Shown one piece after another: positions 50,701-63,000 of a DNA stretch of 64,000 nt. The DNA is from Viscum album. Taxonomy: Eukaryota; Streptophyta; Magnoliopsida; Santalales; Viscaceae. Numbering within the stretch: position 1 is the stretch's first letter; each line of letters opens with the position of its first letter. A program made the position numbers and the translations under genes. The stretch lies in assembly GCA_963277665.1 (NCBI GenBank), contig OY728125.1, forward strand, positions 1,710,472,889 to 1,710,536,888, in the 5' to 3' direction. Below the pieces are notes generated by a model. The model searched no databases and had not been told where the DNA came from. It saw nothing but the letters and a program-made list of their open reading frames with translations.

Positions 50701-51720
50701 ATGGAAGGTATAATTATTAATGATGGATGGATTCCAAAGAAATCTCTATTATATAATGGAATTGAGTATATAAACTGGAAAGAAAAAAATGGAATCCTAC
50801 TTAAAACAAATGAGTGTGGATCACTAGACCATCATGGATAATCTATATTAGCTACCCAAGGTTTATCCAAATACTCTGGTAGGTAATGGCATGTTAAAAT
50901 ATGTTTTGAATTATAAAGTTAAAAATATTTTGTACTATAAAATAAATAGAAGTGACTATAGCCTTGTCTCGTACTATAAGACATCCCATGAAATATAAAG
51001 GATACTAAAAGTGACTCATTATGGGTTTGACAAGATTAAGAGAACCAAGTTAGGAATGATCCGAATATAATATCAATACTTCAATATGGGAGATGAAGAA
51101 TATATAAACTAGATTTTTCATCGGTTCATATGTATAAAAAATGGTATGAGTACCCTTGGATAAGTATTTAAAAACAAAAATTATGTGTAAAGAGTACTGA
51201 GAGCTCTTCCAAATATCTGGAATGCAAATAAGGTGGTCATCGATGAGAGTAATAATTTTAAAGAGTATGCTTTAGAACAACTAATATGCTCTCTAAAACA
51301 GTATGAGTTAGAGATAAAAATATTATTGATGCGGTGTCTATTAAAATAAAAGGTATTTCTTTTGAATATAATATTATTGATACCTCTAATTCCCATGAAT
51401 TTGTGATTCACAAAGGTAAAAATGATATAGATCACTTTTGTAAGAACTTTTTAAAGTTCATGAAAAATAAAGGTAGAAAGAGGTAGTTAAAGTGGTAGTC
51501 CAAATAAGAAAGGTATTTCTTCTAACAATAACGATGTTTTATAATTAACATGTAATGATTTTAGGAAGAAAGTTCATATAATGACTAACTTCCCTAAACT
51601 CATACATACAAAGAAAGAGAAATATAAAATAATAATGGAAAAACAAATTTTTCTTGGAGGTTGGGACTGCTCATACAATTCTGAATCAAGTGGTGCTTTT
51701 GGAAGTGAATAGAAGACAAG
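50701..51720 (+). pseudogene. Ty1/copia gag, degenerate
   Basis: It starts MEGIIINDGWIPKKSLLYNG, then INWKEKNGILLKTNE, matching the copia gag N-terminus (P-x-F-x-G-x-N-Y-x-x-W-K). Further on come THYGFDKIKRTKLGM, QYFNMGDEEYIN, LGVFKNKNYV-like and RVLRALPNIWNANKVVIDES, then LEQLICSLKQYE. This is the UBN2 gag domain in order. The nucleocapsid knuckle near 51545-51590 keeps the C-x2-C-x4-H-x4-C spacing as CNDFRKKVHIMTNF, with Cys 2 and Cys 4 changed to Phe. The acidic tail (GGWDCSYNSESSGAF) follows. Stops and frameshifts are frequent. Confidence 0.8.
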
Positions 51721-52620
51721 GAATATTTACTTGGGGGTATTCAATGTGAGGTAAATGATTCTCTATTTACTTAGTTAATAACTCCTAAAAATTTTGATCA
51801 TAATGATTTATCAATAAATGAAACGGAAATTGTTTTTGATTCTTGTTCTGATTCTATTTCTATGAATTCTAAAGTTAATAAACTGCTTAAAGAATATATA
51901 ATTAAAGAATAATAGAGTCGGAATAATTGAAAATAGTACTGAATTGAAAAGTAAGAATAACATGTTGATTAAATAAAATGAGAAAATGTAAAGGGAATGT
52001 GATATTCTAAAAATTTGTATTTCCCAAAATAAAAGAGGATTATAATTCTGATCAACTAAAACTAAAAGATAAAAATTAAAGGACTAAAAACTTTCTACCA
52101 TAAAATGATAAAGATCAAGAAAGAAGATTTAATTTAGTTTTGGTGATCTAACTAAATTAGAAAATTAATCTAATAAATTAAATCATGAAAATAATAAATT
52201 AAGAAACGCATAATTTGGATCTAATTAACATGTCTCTATAGATTTAGAAAATATTCAAAAAGAGAATTCAGATTTGAGAAATGAAGTTGTCAATCATAAA
52301 CAAGATTTATCTAATTTTGATAAAGGAAATGAATACTATGATAAAATTATTTCTTTGATGAAACTAAACACTAGTAAGAATGGTTTTCGATATAGTAGTA
52401 TAACTCAAAGTTTAAATAAGTCTAACTTTGTTCAAATCTCAAAAGAAAGCATTTACATTGTAACCTGTTTTGAATAAAGAATGAAATGGAATTATTCTGA
52501 TGAGTGTTCACTAAGATCTACACAATATTTTTGAAGTACTAGAACAGTCACTGATAATTAATTACATTCTAATCATAACACTAATAAATTCTTTAAATAA
52601 ATTTGGGTGCTTAAGATTTT
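51721..52620 (+). pseudogene. Copia gag-protease linker, coiled-coil-like
   Basis: A lysine/asparagine-rich stretch with the 67-codon open piece 52274-52477, of heptad-like composition (LRNEVVNHKQDLSNFDKGNE). Such a coiled-coil linker between nucleocapsid and protease is usual in several plant copia lineages. No catalytic motif is present. Confidence 0.5.
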
Positions 52621-52639
52621 TGTTATTGATATAGTTGGA

Positions 52640-55600
52640 TCCAATTTCACATGGGTATAAAACAGTCCATTTGATTGTTTAATTTCTGAAAATATGGCAT
52701 AGAAGTATTAATGATTAATGGTATTTAGAAAATAGATTATACATGCACATGAATGGTTATATTTCAAAGTTTCTCTCATTTAATTATTGTGATGGTGTCC
52801 TTGTCACATTTGGAGACAACTCTAAAGGTCATATTAAGGCTATTGGTGAAGTTAGTTTTTCTAAAATAGTTATTATTTCAAAATTATTATATGTTCTTGG
52901 TTTAAAACATAGTCTTATAATTATATCACAGTTATGTGATGATGGATTAAATTTTGTTTTTTAAAATAATAAAGGTACCATTATGAAAAATAAATTAGTT
53001 TTGTTTTTAGAAAATAAAAAATAAAATTTATATACCATTGAATTTTATGATCTAACTAGTCAAAAGGTTAAGTGTATGAATATTGTAAAAGTAGATGATA
53101 TTTTGTTTCATAGGAGTCTTGGAAATGAAAATTTCATATAGTTTCAAAAACCTTAAAAGCATGAACATGTTCTATAACTACCAAAGTTATATATAAGGAA
53201 GAACTTCATGTGTGATTACTGGTTAAAGGGTAAACCACACAAAGAAAGATTTAAATCTATAAATGATATAAGTACTGATAAATTTTTAGAATTATTTCAT
53301 CTTGACTTGTTTGGAACTATAAAACCTTCTAGTTTTTCTGGTAAAAATATATAATTTTAATTGTAGATGATTACAGAAGATTCTTATGGATTTATTTCTT
53401 ATCCCATAAAAATGAGACATTATCGAAATTATTTGATTTCTATAAGCTTATTCAAAATTTCAAAAATGATTCAATCAACTCTATCAAAAGTGATAGAGGT
53501 GGTGAATTTGTGAATTTAGAATTTGATAAATTTTGTGAATCAAATGGATATAAACATTATTCTATATCCCCTAGGACACAAAAATAGAATAGTGTGGTAA
53601 AAATAAAGAATATATCTATTCCGGAAATAGGTAGGTATATGTTAATGGAATTTAGTTTTCCTAAATAATTATGGGTAGAATATATAAACAAAACATTCCA
53701 TGTTTTAAATAAATTTTCAATTACACATTTTCTAAAAAAGACCCCTTATGAACTTTTCAAAAGTTTTAAACCTAAAGTTGGTTATTTCATGGTCTTTGGT
53801 TATACAGTGTTTATCTTAAATACAAAAGATAATTTAGAAAAAATTGAATCCAAATTAGATGTAGGGATATTTTCAGAATATTCCCATCCTATTAAATATT
53901 ATATATTTTCAATAAAAAAAACTTTAGTTGTTGAAGAATATATGCATGATAAGTTTAATTAAAACAATTATAATCATAAGGGTTCTGAATATTTTAAATA
54001 AAATGATGAGTTTGAATAATTTAATTTTTTTGAAGATAATGACCATGATTCTAATAATGCATCAGTTGAGAGGGAGTATATCAATACTCAAAATGATCCA
54101 AAGGAATATAAAACTTTTAAATATCACTCTATTGTAAAAGTAATTGGTAATGTAGAATATGGAATTCAAAACAGAAAATATTTTTTACTCTACTGTGTTG
54201 ATTCTTCTTTTGTTGCTAACTTTTTTCTTATTATTGTTGAAAATTATTTAATTTATTCAAATTTGATTAATGTTATGAATGATGAATTAAATCCAATTAA
54301 AAGTAATAATTCATTGTATTTAGTTGATTTTCTAAAATATAATCCTATTATAGGATCTAAATGGATCTTTCGTAACAAACTTGATGAAGTTAGAAACATA
54401 GTAAATATTAAATAAAGACTAGTAGATCAAGGTTATTTCTAAGAAGATGGAATTTAATTTGAATATTATATTTCTCCTATTTCTTCGATGGAATTCCCTA
54501 TAATTATATTATTCTTTGATAGTTTTCAAAACATCAAATTATTTCAAATAGACGTAAAAAAATTCCTTTTTAAATGCAATTATTTAAGAGGAAGTCTATT
54601 TAATACAACCCCCTATATTTGAAAATTATAATTTTCCAATTCATGTTTTTAAGATTAATAAAGCATTTTATGGTATTAATAAAGATCCAGGATCTTGGAA
54701 TGAAATACATAAAAAATTAAAAAAATGATTTTGTTAAAGGTACGATTGATCCAACCTTTTTTATAAAACGAGTTTTAGGTGATTTACTGATTATACAAAT
54801 ATATATTGATGATATAATACTTTTTTTTTAAAAATATTCTCTATGTGATGTTTTTTCTAAGCTAATGACAAGTGCATATGACATGAGCCTAATGGGAGAA
54901 CAAAAACGTTTCCTTGGTTTACAAATTAATCAAAGGAATATGGTATTTTATTAAATCAAGATAAGTATGCTAAAGAAATTATAAATTTTTTTGGGCTTGA
55001 TTATAGTAAAATGATGAAAACAAATGTGAGTAAAAATTCCAAATTGGACTTGGATGAATTTGGTAAGTCGATCGATATTAATCTATATAGAGGAATGATA
55101 GGCAGTCCACTCTATCTCACTGCTTCTAGACCAGACATTTGGTTCTCAGTTTTCTTATGTGCAAGGTTTTAGTAACAGACCAAACAAATTCATCTAAAAT
55201 TTGCTAAAAGATTAATTATATATATCATGGGTACTATTTTTACTAGACTGTTATTCTCTAATATGAATTGTTTTTATTTTCTATCTTACTCTGATTCTAA
55301 ATTTTGAGGTTGCAGACTTGACTAGGAAAACACTACATGTATGTGAATATTTTTAGGAAATATATTAATTTCTTGGAGCTCTAAGAAAAAACTTTTAGTA
55401 TAACTATTAATAGTAGAGGATGAATATTTTTTTCTACTAGTTTCTATTCATATGGTAATTAGATAAAACAAAATTTGAATGATTTTAATATCTATTTTGA
55501 TAAAATTCCTATTTACTATGATAACTCAGGTGATATTTTTATTTCTAAAAAACCTATTCAACACTATATAACTAAACACATATATGTTAGATTTTATTTT

Positions 55601-55740
55601 ATTAGGGATCATATAAATAAAAGTGATATATTCTTATAATTTTTTCCTACTGAGAAACAATTAGATGAAGTTTTCACAAAACCCTTAAATTCTGTTAAAT
55701 ATGAGAAGATGAAATTTGAATTGGGTATGTTTGAATATTA
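52640..55740 (+). pseudogene. Ty1/copia pol (protease-integrase-RT-RNase H), degenerate
   Basis: Protease: the DSG site is lost, but the downstream LVTFGDNSKGHIKAIGEV and VLGLKHSLIIISQL are clear (52743-52964). Integrase: RSLGNENF, then LELFHLDLFGTIKPSSFSG (first Asp kept), FLWIYFLSHKNETLSKLFDF and IKSDRGGEFVN (second Asp, Glu nearby; about 53490), ending KKTPYELFKSFKPKVGYFMV. RT: GSKWIFRNKLDEV (54356), LFQIDVKKFLF, FKINKAFYGINKDPGSWNE and an intact YIDD box at 54802-54813. RNase H: SYSDSKF, then YYDNSGDIFISKKPIQHYIT, KHIYVRF and LDEVFTKPLNSVKYEKMK at the end (about 55660-55730). The integrase-before-RT order fixes the superfamily. Many in-frame stops; it cannot be functional. Confidence 0.9.
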
Positions 55741-56053
55741 AAATATCTGTTTGTATAATAACTATACTTATATTAGTTTTTATATATGTTCTATTATTGA
55801 ATGTGTTTTTATACCCTTATTATATGGTAATTAGATCATACTATTTAAAATTGATTATTTAAACTATAACAGTGTATTAATTCTAATTTATTTGAATATT
55901 ATTTCAATATTATTAATTTATTTTTTTTAAAGTAATTTATTTTGATTAAAACAGAGTCCATTTTATATAATAATTTTAATGTAATTTGTGATAAATTTCA
56001 AAATGGGGAGATTTTTTTTTTAAATTAAATAAAATTTATGAATTGTAATTTGA

Positions 56054-56065
56054 AAAAATAGGGGA
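56054..56065 (+). other. Polypurine tract of the copia element
   Basis: AAAAAATAGGGGA ends two bases before the 3' LTR start at 56068. A second purine run, AAAATGGGGAGA at 56000-56011, resembles the usual copia tract and may be the older or central one. Confidence 0.45.
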
Positions 56066-56067
56066 TC

Positions 56068-58988
56068 TATTAGTATTTGAAATTGGTTGTAATACTATAA
56101 AAATATAATTATTTTTTTATAAATTACTCTTCATTATCATTTTATTGAATTCTTAATTTTATTAAATTCTTAAGTTTATTAAATTCTCAAGTTAGTTAAA
56201 TTCTCAAGTGTTTTAATGAATTAATTTTTTTTAATTTCATGTTTTAATAATGTTTATGTAAAGGTTTTAAATTGTCAATTCATGTTTTGTTTATTTACAT
56301 AAGTTTAGTTTTTGTAAGTAAAAAAATTAGGTTGTCCTTAGTATCCCATTTGGAAATCCCTCAACCACTTAGGGGGGAAATTTGGTCAGCCCCATGGGAA
56401 GGCCTCCCACAGGTAGACCACAAGGAGGCTAAATAGTAGTTGGTGTTCATAGTGAAGAATCAAAGCATGTGGGCCCATGTATAAGGGCCACAGAGCATGA
56501 CCATTGGTGAATGGGTTGGTAATAGGTTACCCGCTAGGTCGTAGGCCCATGTGTGTGTGTTTTATAACCCGTGTTGACCCCTGTTATCCAACTTGAAGCA
56601 AGGATCAACACTGCTTCATTGATATACCATTCATTTTCCACATCGCCAAATCAATGTGGGACACAATTTGATTTTCACTGTTCATCTGAACTTAAAACCA
56701 CAGATACATTATCAGCCATAAGACCTTTCATTTATCATTGGTTTGATCTTATTTGATCCTATGGTTCTTATTTTTGAACTCCTAAACCTATATTCTTTTC
56801 AAAAATATATCATCTTCTTCCACTAGTTTTATAAATCATCAACAGTGAGATCTTTTATATCTGAGTTATTTAGAACAATGTTTCAGTGATATAATCAATC
56901 ATGTTTATCGTAGTTTGAAATTTTATTTCTCTCTATAAGTAGTTAAAATAATATACATGAGTTTCAGTTCTTCATCTTCTTCCTTAAGGTGTTGTTCGAC
57001 TCTGTATAACATCATTAAGATTACTAGTGCTCACCTCTACTCAAGATGCTTCTATGGTTTAAATATTTCCCCTTTGATGGTTGATCAATGTTGTCAGTGT
57101 TGGACATCAATGGTGAGTCATGAGTCACATTTTGACTTCAATTTTGAGTCATACACCACCGTCACACCAATAGTGAGTCATGAGCCACAATCAAGCACCA
57201 ATGTTGAGTCATGATCCATCATCGAACACCAACAATGATTCATGAGCCATCGTCGAACAACAACGATGAGTCATGAGCCATTGTTAGACACCAATGGTGA
57301 GTAATGAGTCACTGTTAGACATAAAAAATGAGTCATTTTCTACCCACATATTTTTATTTATTTTTACTGGTAAAAGCTTCTTTAAGCTTCAACCATATCT
57401 CTTCTCCTTCTTCGATCAAGCACAGTAGGGTTCTTATATGTTTTCTTATTTTTATCAAAAGATTTTTTTATATGTTGATTATTCCTTATTATCTACAGTG
57501 TCTTTAGAGATTCACCATTGGATCTCTCCAATGGTAGGTCAAAATTCACCGTTTTACATCCAATGGTATAAATGTTTTTTATCGTTTCTCCTGAGTCTTT
57601 GGTTTCTTAGTCCCATAGAATTTTTTTGTTGGATTTTATTATTTATTTATTCTAAGTGAAATGGTAGCATCTTCTCTATTTTTATGCTATTGCTCTTACA
57701 CTATTCTTTATTTTCAGTGGTAGAAAAATTAAAACACCAATATCTATTTTCAATAGTAACAAAATTAATCCTCCATTATCTGTTTCAATAGTAGATCAAT
57801 TATCCTCTGTTAGTTAATTTTTTTGTTTCTATGATTTTTATTTCTTATTTTTATTGATTATTTTAAAATAATTACTTTGTTCAATGTTTTATTATTTTAT
57901 GGTGAAATATAATTGTAACAATGTGTAAAAAATTGTAGAATTATTTTATGTACACTTATATATGAAGGTTGAAGTTATTATGATTATTTTTTTTACAAAA
58001 ATTTTCTGTTTTTATAATCTGGAAGATTATATTTTTATTTCAATTGGGAATTGTTTAAAATTTTTATACTTAACATATTAATTGTTTTATTTTAATATTT
58101 CATAAATAAATATAAAACACTTTTTTTCTATGTTATTTAATGAAACTTTAAAAAATAAAGGTAACAATCATATTATTTTATTGTTATAATTTAACAATTG
58201 TGGTATATATATTGGATATCAACATTCTCCTAAAAGATCTATGTATTAATGATTCGAGAGACTCCTTCAAAGAATAAAAATAATAACGATGAAAATCATT
58301 CGATAGAATCAACGTGTGATACATCTATGACACATTCTTGTGGCTCTTAATTGTTCACAAACTTTGGGAACTTCTGTACTCTGGTTTTGATCATAGAAGG
58401 ACTTCAACTTTTACATTGTTACATTCAAGTGATCAATGATCATCAAGCTTCAACATCTTCAACATTTATAATCATCTACTAATTTCCCTATATTTGTTTT
58501 ATTTGTGTAATATTTATCTTTATGTTTATATTTATTCATGTCTAGTTTTTTATTTCCCCCCACCCAAAAAATCAAGTATTTCTTTCTCTGGTTATTCCAC
58601 CACCTAAAAGGATGTCAGGGTTGTGACTCCCAATCAAAAATCAGGTAAATAGACTGGGTTAGTCTCCTGTAACAGACTAGGTTGTGACTTTGGGTTTTTT
58701 AAAAGATATTTTTTGTAAAAAAGGTTCTCACACATTTAAAAGTGATATTATTATTGTGTACCAATCTCCTCAAAGGGTAGAAGAGTTTGAGGAGTGTACT
58801 AGGATCTTTGTGATCTGAACCACTATAAATCTTGGTGAACTTTCTTTTTATCTTTTTTGAAACTCATTCCAAGAACACTGAACTCAATAAAATATTATTT
58901 TTATAAACATTGATTATTTATTCCTTTAAATTTTAAAATGCCTATTCACCCACCTCTAGTCATATTTTCCATCAGTAACAATCCAACA
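56068..58988 (+). mobile_element. 3' LTR of Ty1/copia element
   Basis: 2.92 kb, direct repeat of 47684-50531. Starts TATTAGTATTTGAAA and ends CAATCCAACA, followed by the target duplication GACAT. It is slightly longer than the 5' LTR, partly through two more minisatellite units. The whole element spans 47684-58988. Confidence 0.9.
57090..57340. repeat. ~30 bp minisatellite in the copia 3' LTR, about 8 units
   Basis: Units follow CACCAATGGTGAGTCATGAG then CCAYYRTYRGA. It is homologous to 48690-48880 but longer. The reading frame across it is open for only part of its length and is not thought to be coding. Confidence 0.8.
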
Positions 58989-60062
58989 GACATATGTTTT
59001 TAAAGGTTGTCAAACCTTTAAAAACTAATTATTCAGTATGTCTGAGCACATCACATATCTGATTGACATGAATTATACTCATACACACCAATAATAATAT
59101 AAATATGGTCTTAATATGATTTTACATCATTTAAAGGTAGGTTTCTTTGGGTTTGGTCGTTACAAAAACATTTTGGTGATTTAAAAAACTAAATGTGTGT
59201 TTCTATTCACCCTAATCAAACGACTCCTCAGATTAACATTCCATTAGTTCCAAAATTTTACAATTAACTATACAGTTTATTTTTTATGATTCCATATCAA
59301 TAACAGGTAGTTTTTATTGTCTTTGACCCCTTAAATCTTGTTTTTAAAGGTCATAAAACCTTTAAAACTAGTTATTAGGTTATTTTAGGAACACCATGTG
59401 TCAGATTTATATACCATTTTATATTACACATAAAAATAGTATAAATAAAGGTTTACTAGGATTTAATGTCATTAAAAAGTCATTTTATACTATTTTGATC
59501 ATTACACACATGTTTTAGTGTTTTTAAAGCATTAAAAGTTAATTTTGGATCATCCCGGTCAAATAATATGTCTAATTGACATAACATGTGCTCCAATATT
59601 TCAAAAAACAGGATATGGTTGTTTTAAATTTATTTCATGACAATCATAGGTCAATTTCTTGGTTCAGAACCCCTAAAAGATGTTTAAAATGGCCATAAAA
59701 CCTTCAAAATATGGTTATCCAATCCATTCAAGAACACTACAAGTAGAATTGATGTGTTATCTACTCACAAAAATTTAAAATAAAAAAAAATATAGGTTTC
59801 CTACGATTTCATGTCATTTATAAGACTTTACCTATGGGTTTTACCCTTGAATGAACATTTTTGTGTTTTGAAACACTAAAAGTGTATTTCTAGTCATCCT
59901 GGTAAAATGAACCCTCGGACTGAGGTTCCCTCAATTCCAACATTCCAATAATCACTATAATTTTTTATATAATATTTCATAAAAATTAGAGGTTTTTTAT
60001 TGGTTTTGACCCATTGATGAATGATTTTAAAGGCCACCAAACCTTTAAAATCTGCTTATTAT
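58989..60062. repeat. ~170 bp satellite array (right part)
   Basis: It resumes exactly in the B monomer broken at 47683 (CATATGTTTTTAAAGG...AAACCTTTAAAAAC). A and B monomers then alternate, with starts near 59112 (A), 59284 (B), 59457 (A), 59625 (B), 59798 (A) and 59968 (B, truncated). Phase and alternation continue across the copia insertion, so both parts were one array. Confidence 0.9.
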
Positions 60063-60079
60063 ATGACAATAAATATCTT

Positions 60080-61795
60080 TAATATAATTTATTTCATGAT
60101 TTATTACTTGAAGGTGCACTAAATGAAACCCAAAATATCATGAGGCCTAGTGTATTTGGGAAATTGGGTGCATGGAATAATAACCTAAAACATGAATACA
60201 ACATCATTAATTAAAAACTCTAAGATATGCCCTTATATTCCTTGGATCTTCTTAAACTACATCGGATAACCTGAGGATGTTCATTAGAAAATAGGGAACT
60301 ATAAAGCCCAGTAAGTGAATAATCAAAGCATAACATGATGAAAATAATACATGTGAGTCAATAGGCATATCAATGAGACATAAAAGGGTTGAGCATAATC
60401 TTGAAAAATGAGACATGATATAACATGACAACATAAAGGAAACATAGGAATGTAACAACAACATAAAACTTAACATCATAAACATAATTCAAGGATAACA
60501 ACCAAGAAATCATGACATAGTGTGATTAGGATAACCTCCCATGCACCATACATGACATATCAAGAGATTGAAACATTACCCAATGTATTGGTGGTATTTT
60601 CATATCATGTATATGCATAAGTTTGCCACATAGATCATACTACATAAGGATGTCTTCCATCACTTTTAACCCACCAATTTAAGGAGTGTGGGTTACATAT
60701 ATGGAGATCCTAGATCAATGAAGGATAGTTACAACTAGGTGAATAACTTTGAGTGGAAATTAGAATGGGTATTCACTAAAAAAATGTATTACATAGAAAA
60801 TAATAGGCTTATTTCAAAAAAATAATGTGGTTACTTAAAGGTTCATAGAGGTTTTTAATGATATTTAAAGGGGTGTCACATTACTTGGAAATAATAAGGA
60901 CTTTAAGAGGGAGGTGTAAGAATATATCCCAACATGAACAATTTTAAATAAAAAGGCATAATATATATAAGGTTCTTCGAGAGGTCTTAATTTCTAGCCT
61001 TCCCATGCACAATTTGTTAGTATTTCACTTTATTCCTCCTTCCTTTACTGATGTAAAAAAAAAGTTTTTTGAATACAGAGGAGAATGAGATGATCCCTTA
61101 CCTTTAGAGGGTTCTTCTTATATCTTGGGAGAAGCTTCTTAAGATTGTGGGGGAACCACGGGAGGGCTCTAAAGAGGAAAGGGTAGAGTAAATTTATGAT
61201 CTAATGGTTTTGAGTGATGCATAATCAGAGGTTGGTGGGTTTATATAGCTAAAAAAAGGATAGTTCTTTATTAATTTCTAAACATAGGTTTTGGACTCTA
61301 TATAATAAATTAATCCAAACTACAAACCCTCCCATGATTTTTTTCCCATGATTTCAGCCTAAGAGTGATGGATTTAATTATATTATAAGTACAAGACCTA
61401 AAATCATTAATATAATACTCATGATGATGTGTGAGTGAGTCATGTTTATAAAGAATTGATTTCAAAACCTTAAAATATAATAAACGTTTTGGAAGATTCG
61501 TTAAGGGTTCATAAAATTAATTAATTAACTTCAAAAGCACATTAATTTAAAGGGGAAACATAATTTTGGTCATGGATAATATTTATATTATTTTTTACAA
61601 CAATTTTTGGATTTTATGATGCCATAATACATATTGTGTATTTATACCTTATTTACTTTTCACCCAAAAATTCGACTACCTTAGAAATTTATGAAAAATT
61701 CACTTTTTGATAATTCAAATATAATGATTTCCAAAATAATATTTATTTTATCAAAATAATTCTCTAAATATGATAATTTACAATTTTAAATATCA
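60080..61795 (-). mobile_element. Minus-strand gypsy LTR, start truncated
   Basis: It aligns in the same orientation with 12301-13680 plus 16119-16800, but without the LINE. It shares CATCGGATAACCTGAGGA-like, CCCAATGTATTGG, CATATCATGTATATGCATAAG and the promoter segment with TATA box at 61241-61249. It carries one unit of the ~205 bp repeat (60790-60970). The primer-binding end at about 60080 abuts the satellite; the other end is cut at 61795 by a LINE relic. Confidence 0.7.
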
Positions 61796-61799
61796 AATA

Positions 61800-62030
61800 A
61801 CCAAATTTCAGAGTACCGCACATTTAAATCCTCTAGTTTCCATGGTTTGGAGCCTTTCAGAAGGATAATCCTAGCAATTACAGAGTTCTTACCCCATTTG
61901 AATCTATTCTGAGATTGTAAATGAGTCCTCCTTGATATGAGAAAAAATTACCTTCCGACGAATCAGACCAACGACAACTTCTTTGTAGAGAGAGGAGGAA
62001 CCCTCACTGTTATAATAAATCTATTTATTT
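61800..62030 (-). pseudogene. LINE ORF1 N-terminal relic, minus strand
   Basis: An island of normal base composition between the gypsy LTR and AT-rich DNA. The complement reads KEVVVGLIRRKVIFSHIKED, and after a frameshift GKNSVIARIILLKGSKPWKL followed by EDLNVRYSEIW. This fits the N-terminal part of plant LINE ORF1, just before the DUF4283 core (G-R-x-x-L-S-K-G-D-x-P-W-x-L-x-D-L-x-x-R-L-x-x-x-W). Nothing of the core or zinc knuckle follows to the left. Confidence 0.5.
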
Positions 62031-62854
62031 TGATTTTATAATTATTAAAGTATATATATTTATAATAATAATTATAAAAAAAATATTTAAAAGTTATTTA
62101 AATATAATTAAAAAATTATAATCATAAATAAAATAAGTATATTTATTATTTAAATATATTAATTTTAATTTTATAAATATTTAGGATGACATAATAAGTT
62201 TATGGGTATAACATGAATGAATCATACGTGTGGTAATTTATAAATGAATATTCATAATGATGAATACATAACATATTCATGTGTGTCATCATAATATAGA
62301 TAATCTTAACATTTGGAAAATAACTCCCAATCATGTAGAAAAATAATCATTTTTATCATATATAGCATCAATTATACTCATGCATTAGTATATAAACATA
62401 AATAATGGCAATCATACTCATGAATATCATCATTATCTCATGATAAAAATTTATATATTGTTCAAATTCATTACAGATGTATATTTATTTAAATATATAT
62501 ATATATTTATTTATATATATATATTTATAATTATATTTATAAATAATTTATTTAAAAAGTATTTATGTATAATTTTAAATATATAATTATAATTGTAAAA
62601 AATTTATTTATTTTTTAAAAAAATGTTATAATTTTATAATTATTTAAATATATATATTAATTTATTTATAATATTATAAATAATTTTTTTAAATCATTAT
62701 ATATATATATTAATTATTAAACAATATATATTATAATATATCATAATTATATTAATTATAAACATGCATTTTTTAATTAATGTATGTAAAAAACATTATT
62801 TTTGAATATAAATATAATAATTATATATATGTTAACAATATTTTTTATTAAAAA
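62031..62854. repeat. AT-rich block at the CACTA right end
   Basis: Two AT-rich parts (62031-62180, 62440-62854) flank a 250-base stretch of ordinary AT-rich sequence. 62760-62853 is the inverted match of 24603-24700. The remainder has the same short-period repeat as the other AT blocks, with AT dinucleotide runs near 62495 and 62515. Confidence 0.65.
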
Positions 62855-63000
62855 CATCTATCAGTGGCAAGGATAATATTGCTAAATCTATCCTTTATCA
62901 GTGCTTTTAACTAGTACTGATAAAGGTGGGGCTTTTATTAGCACTTTCTTCTTAGCACTGATAAAAGTTGGTGCTTCCCTTGCCCAGATCTGTGGTAGTG
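62855..63000 (-). mobile_element. CACTA transposon terminus, right-facing end
   Basis: It ends GATCTGTGGTAGTG at 62987-63000, the complement of CACTACCACAGATC, matching the left terminus at 24418 in 13 of 14 bases. Inside are subterminal repeats, with a nearly perfect hairpin CCTTTATCAGTGCT...AGTACTGATAAAGG at 62892-62927 and more motif copies at 62935-62970. The following three bases are AAT, unlike the CTT before 24418. Confidence 0.7.

Noticed and set aside
45655..60062. CRISPR-like array, because of regularly spaced repeats
   Set aside because: Monomers are contiguous ~170 bp satellite units without unique spacers, the sequence is plant nuclear DNA, and no cas-like gene exists here.
24418..63000. 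A single intact 38.6 kb CACTA element
   Set aside because: Target duplications do not match, subterminal repeats also occur internally at 30885, and a second, opposite TNP2 plus a satellite array lie inside. Kept only as a hypothesis.
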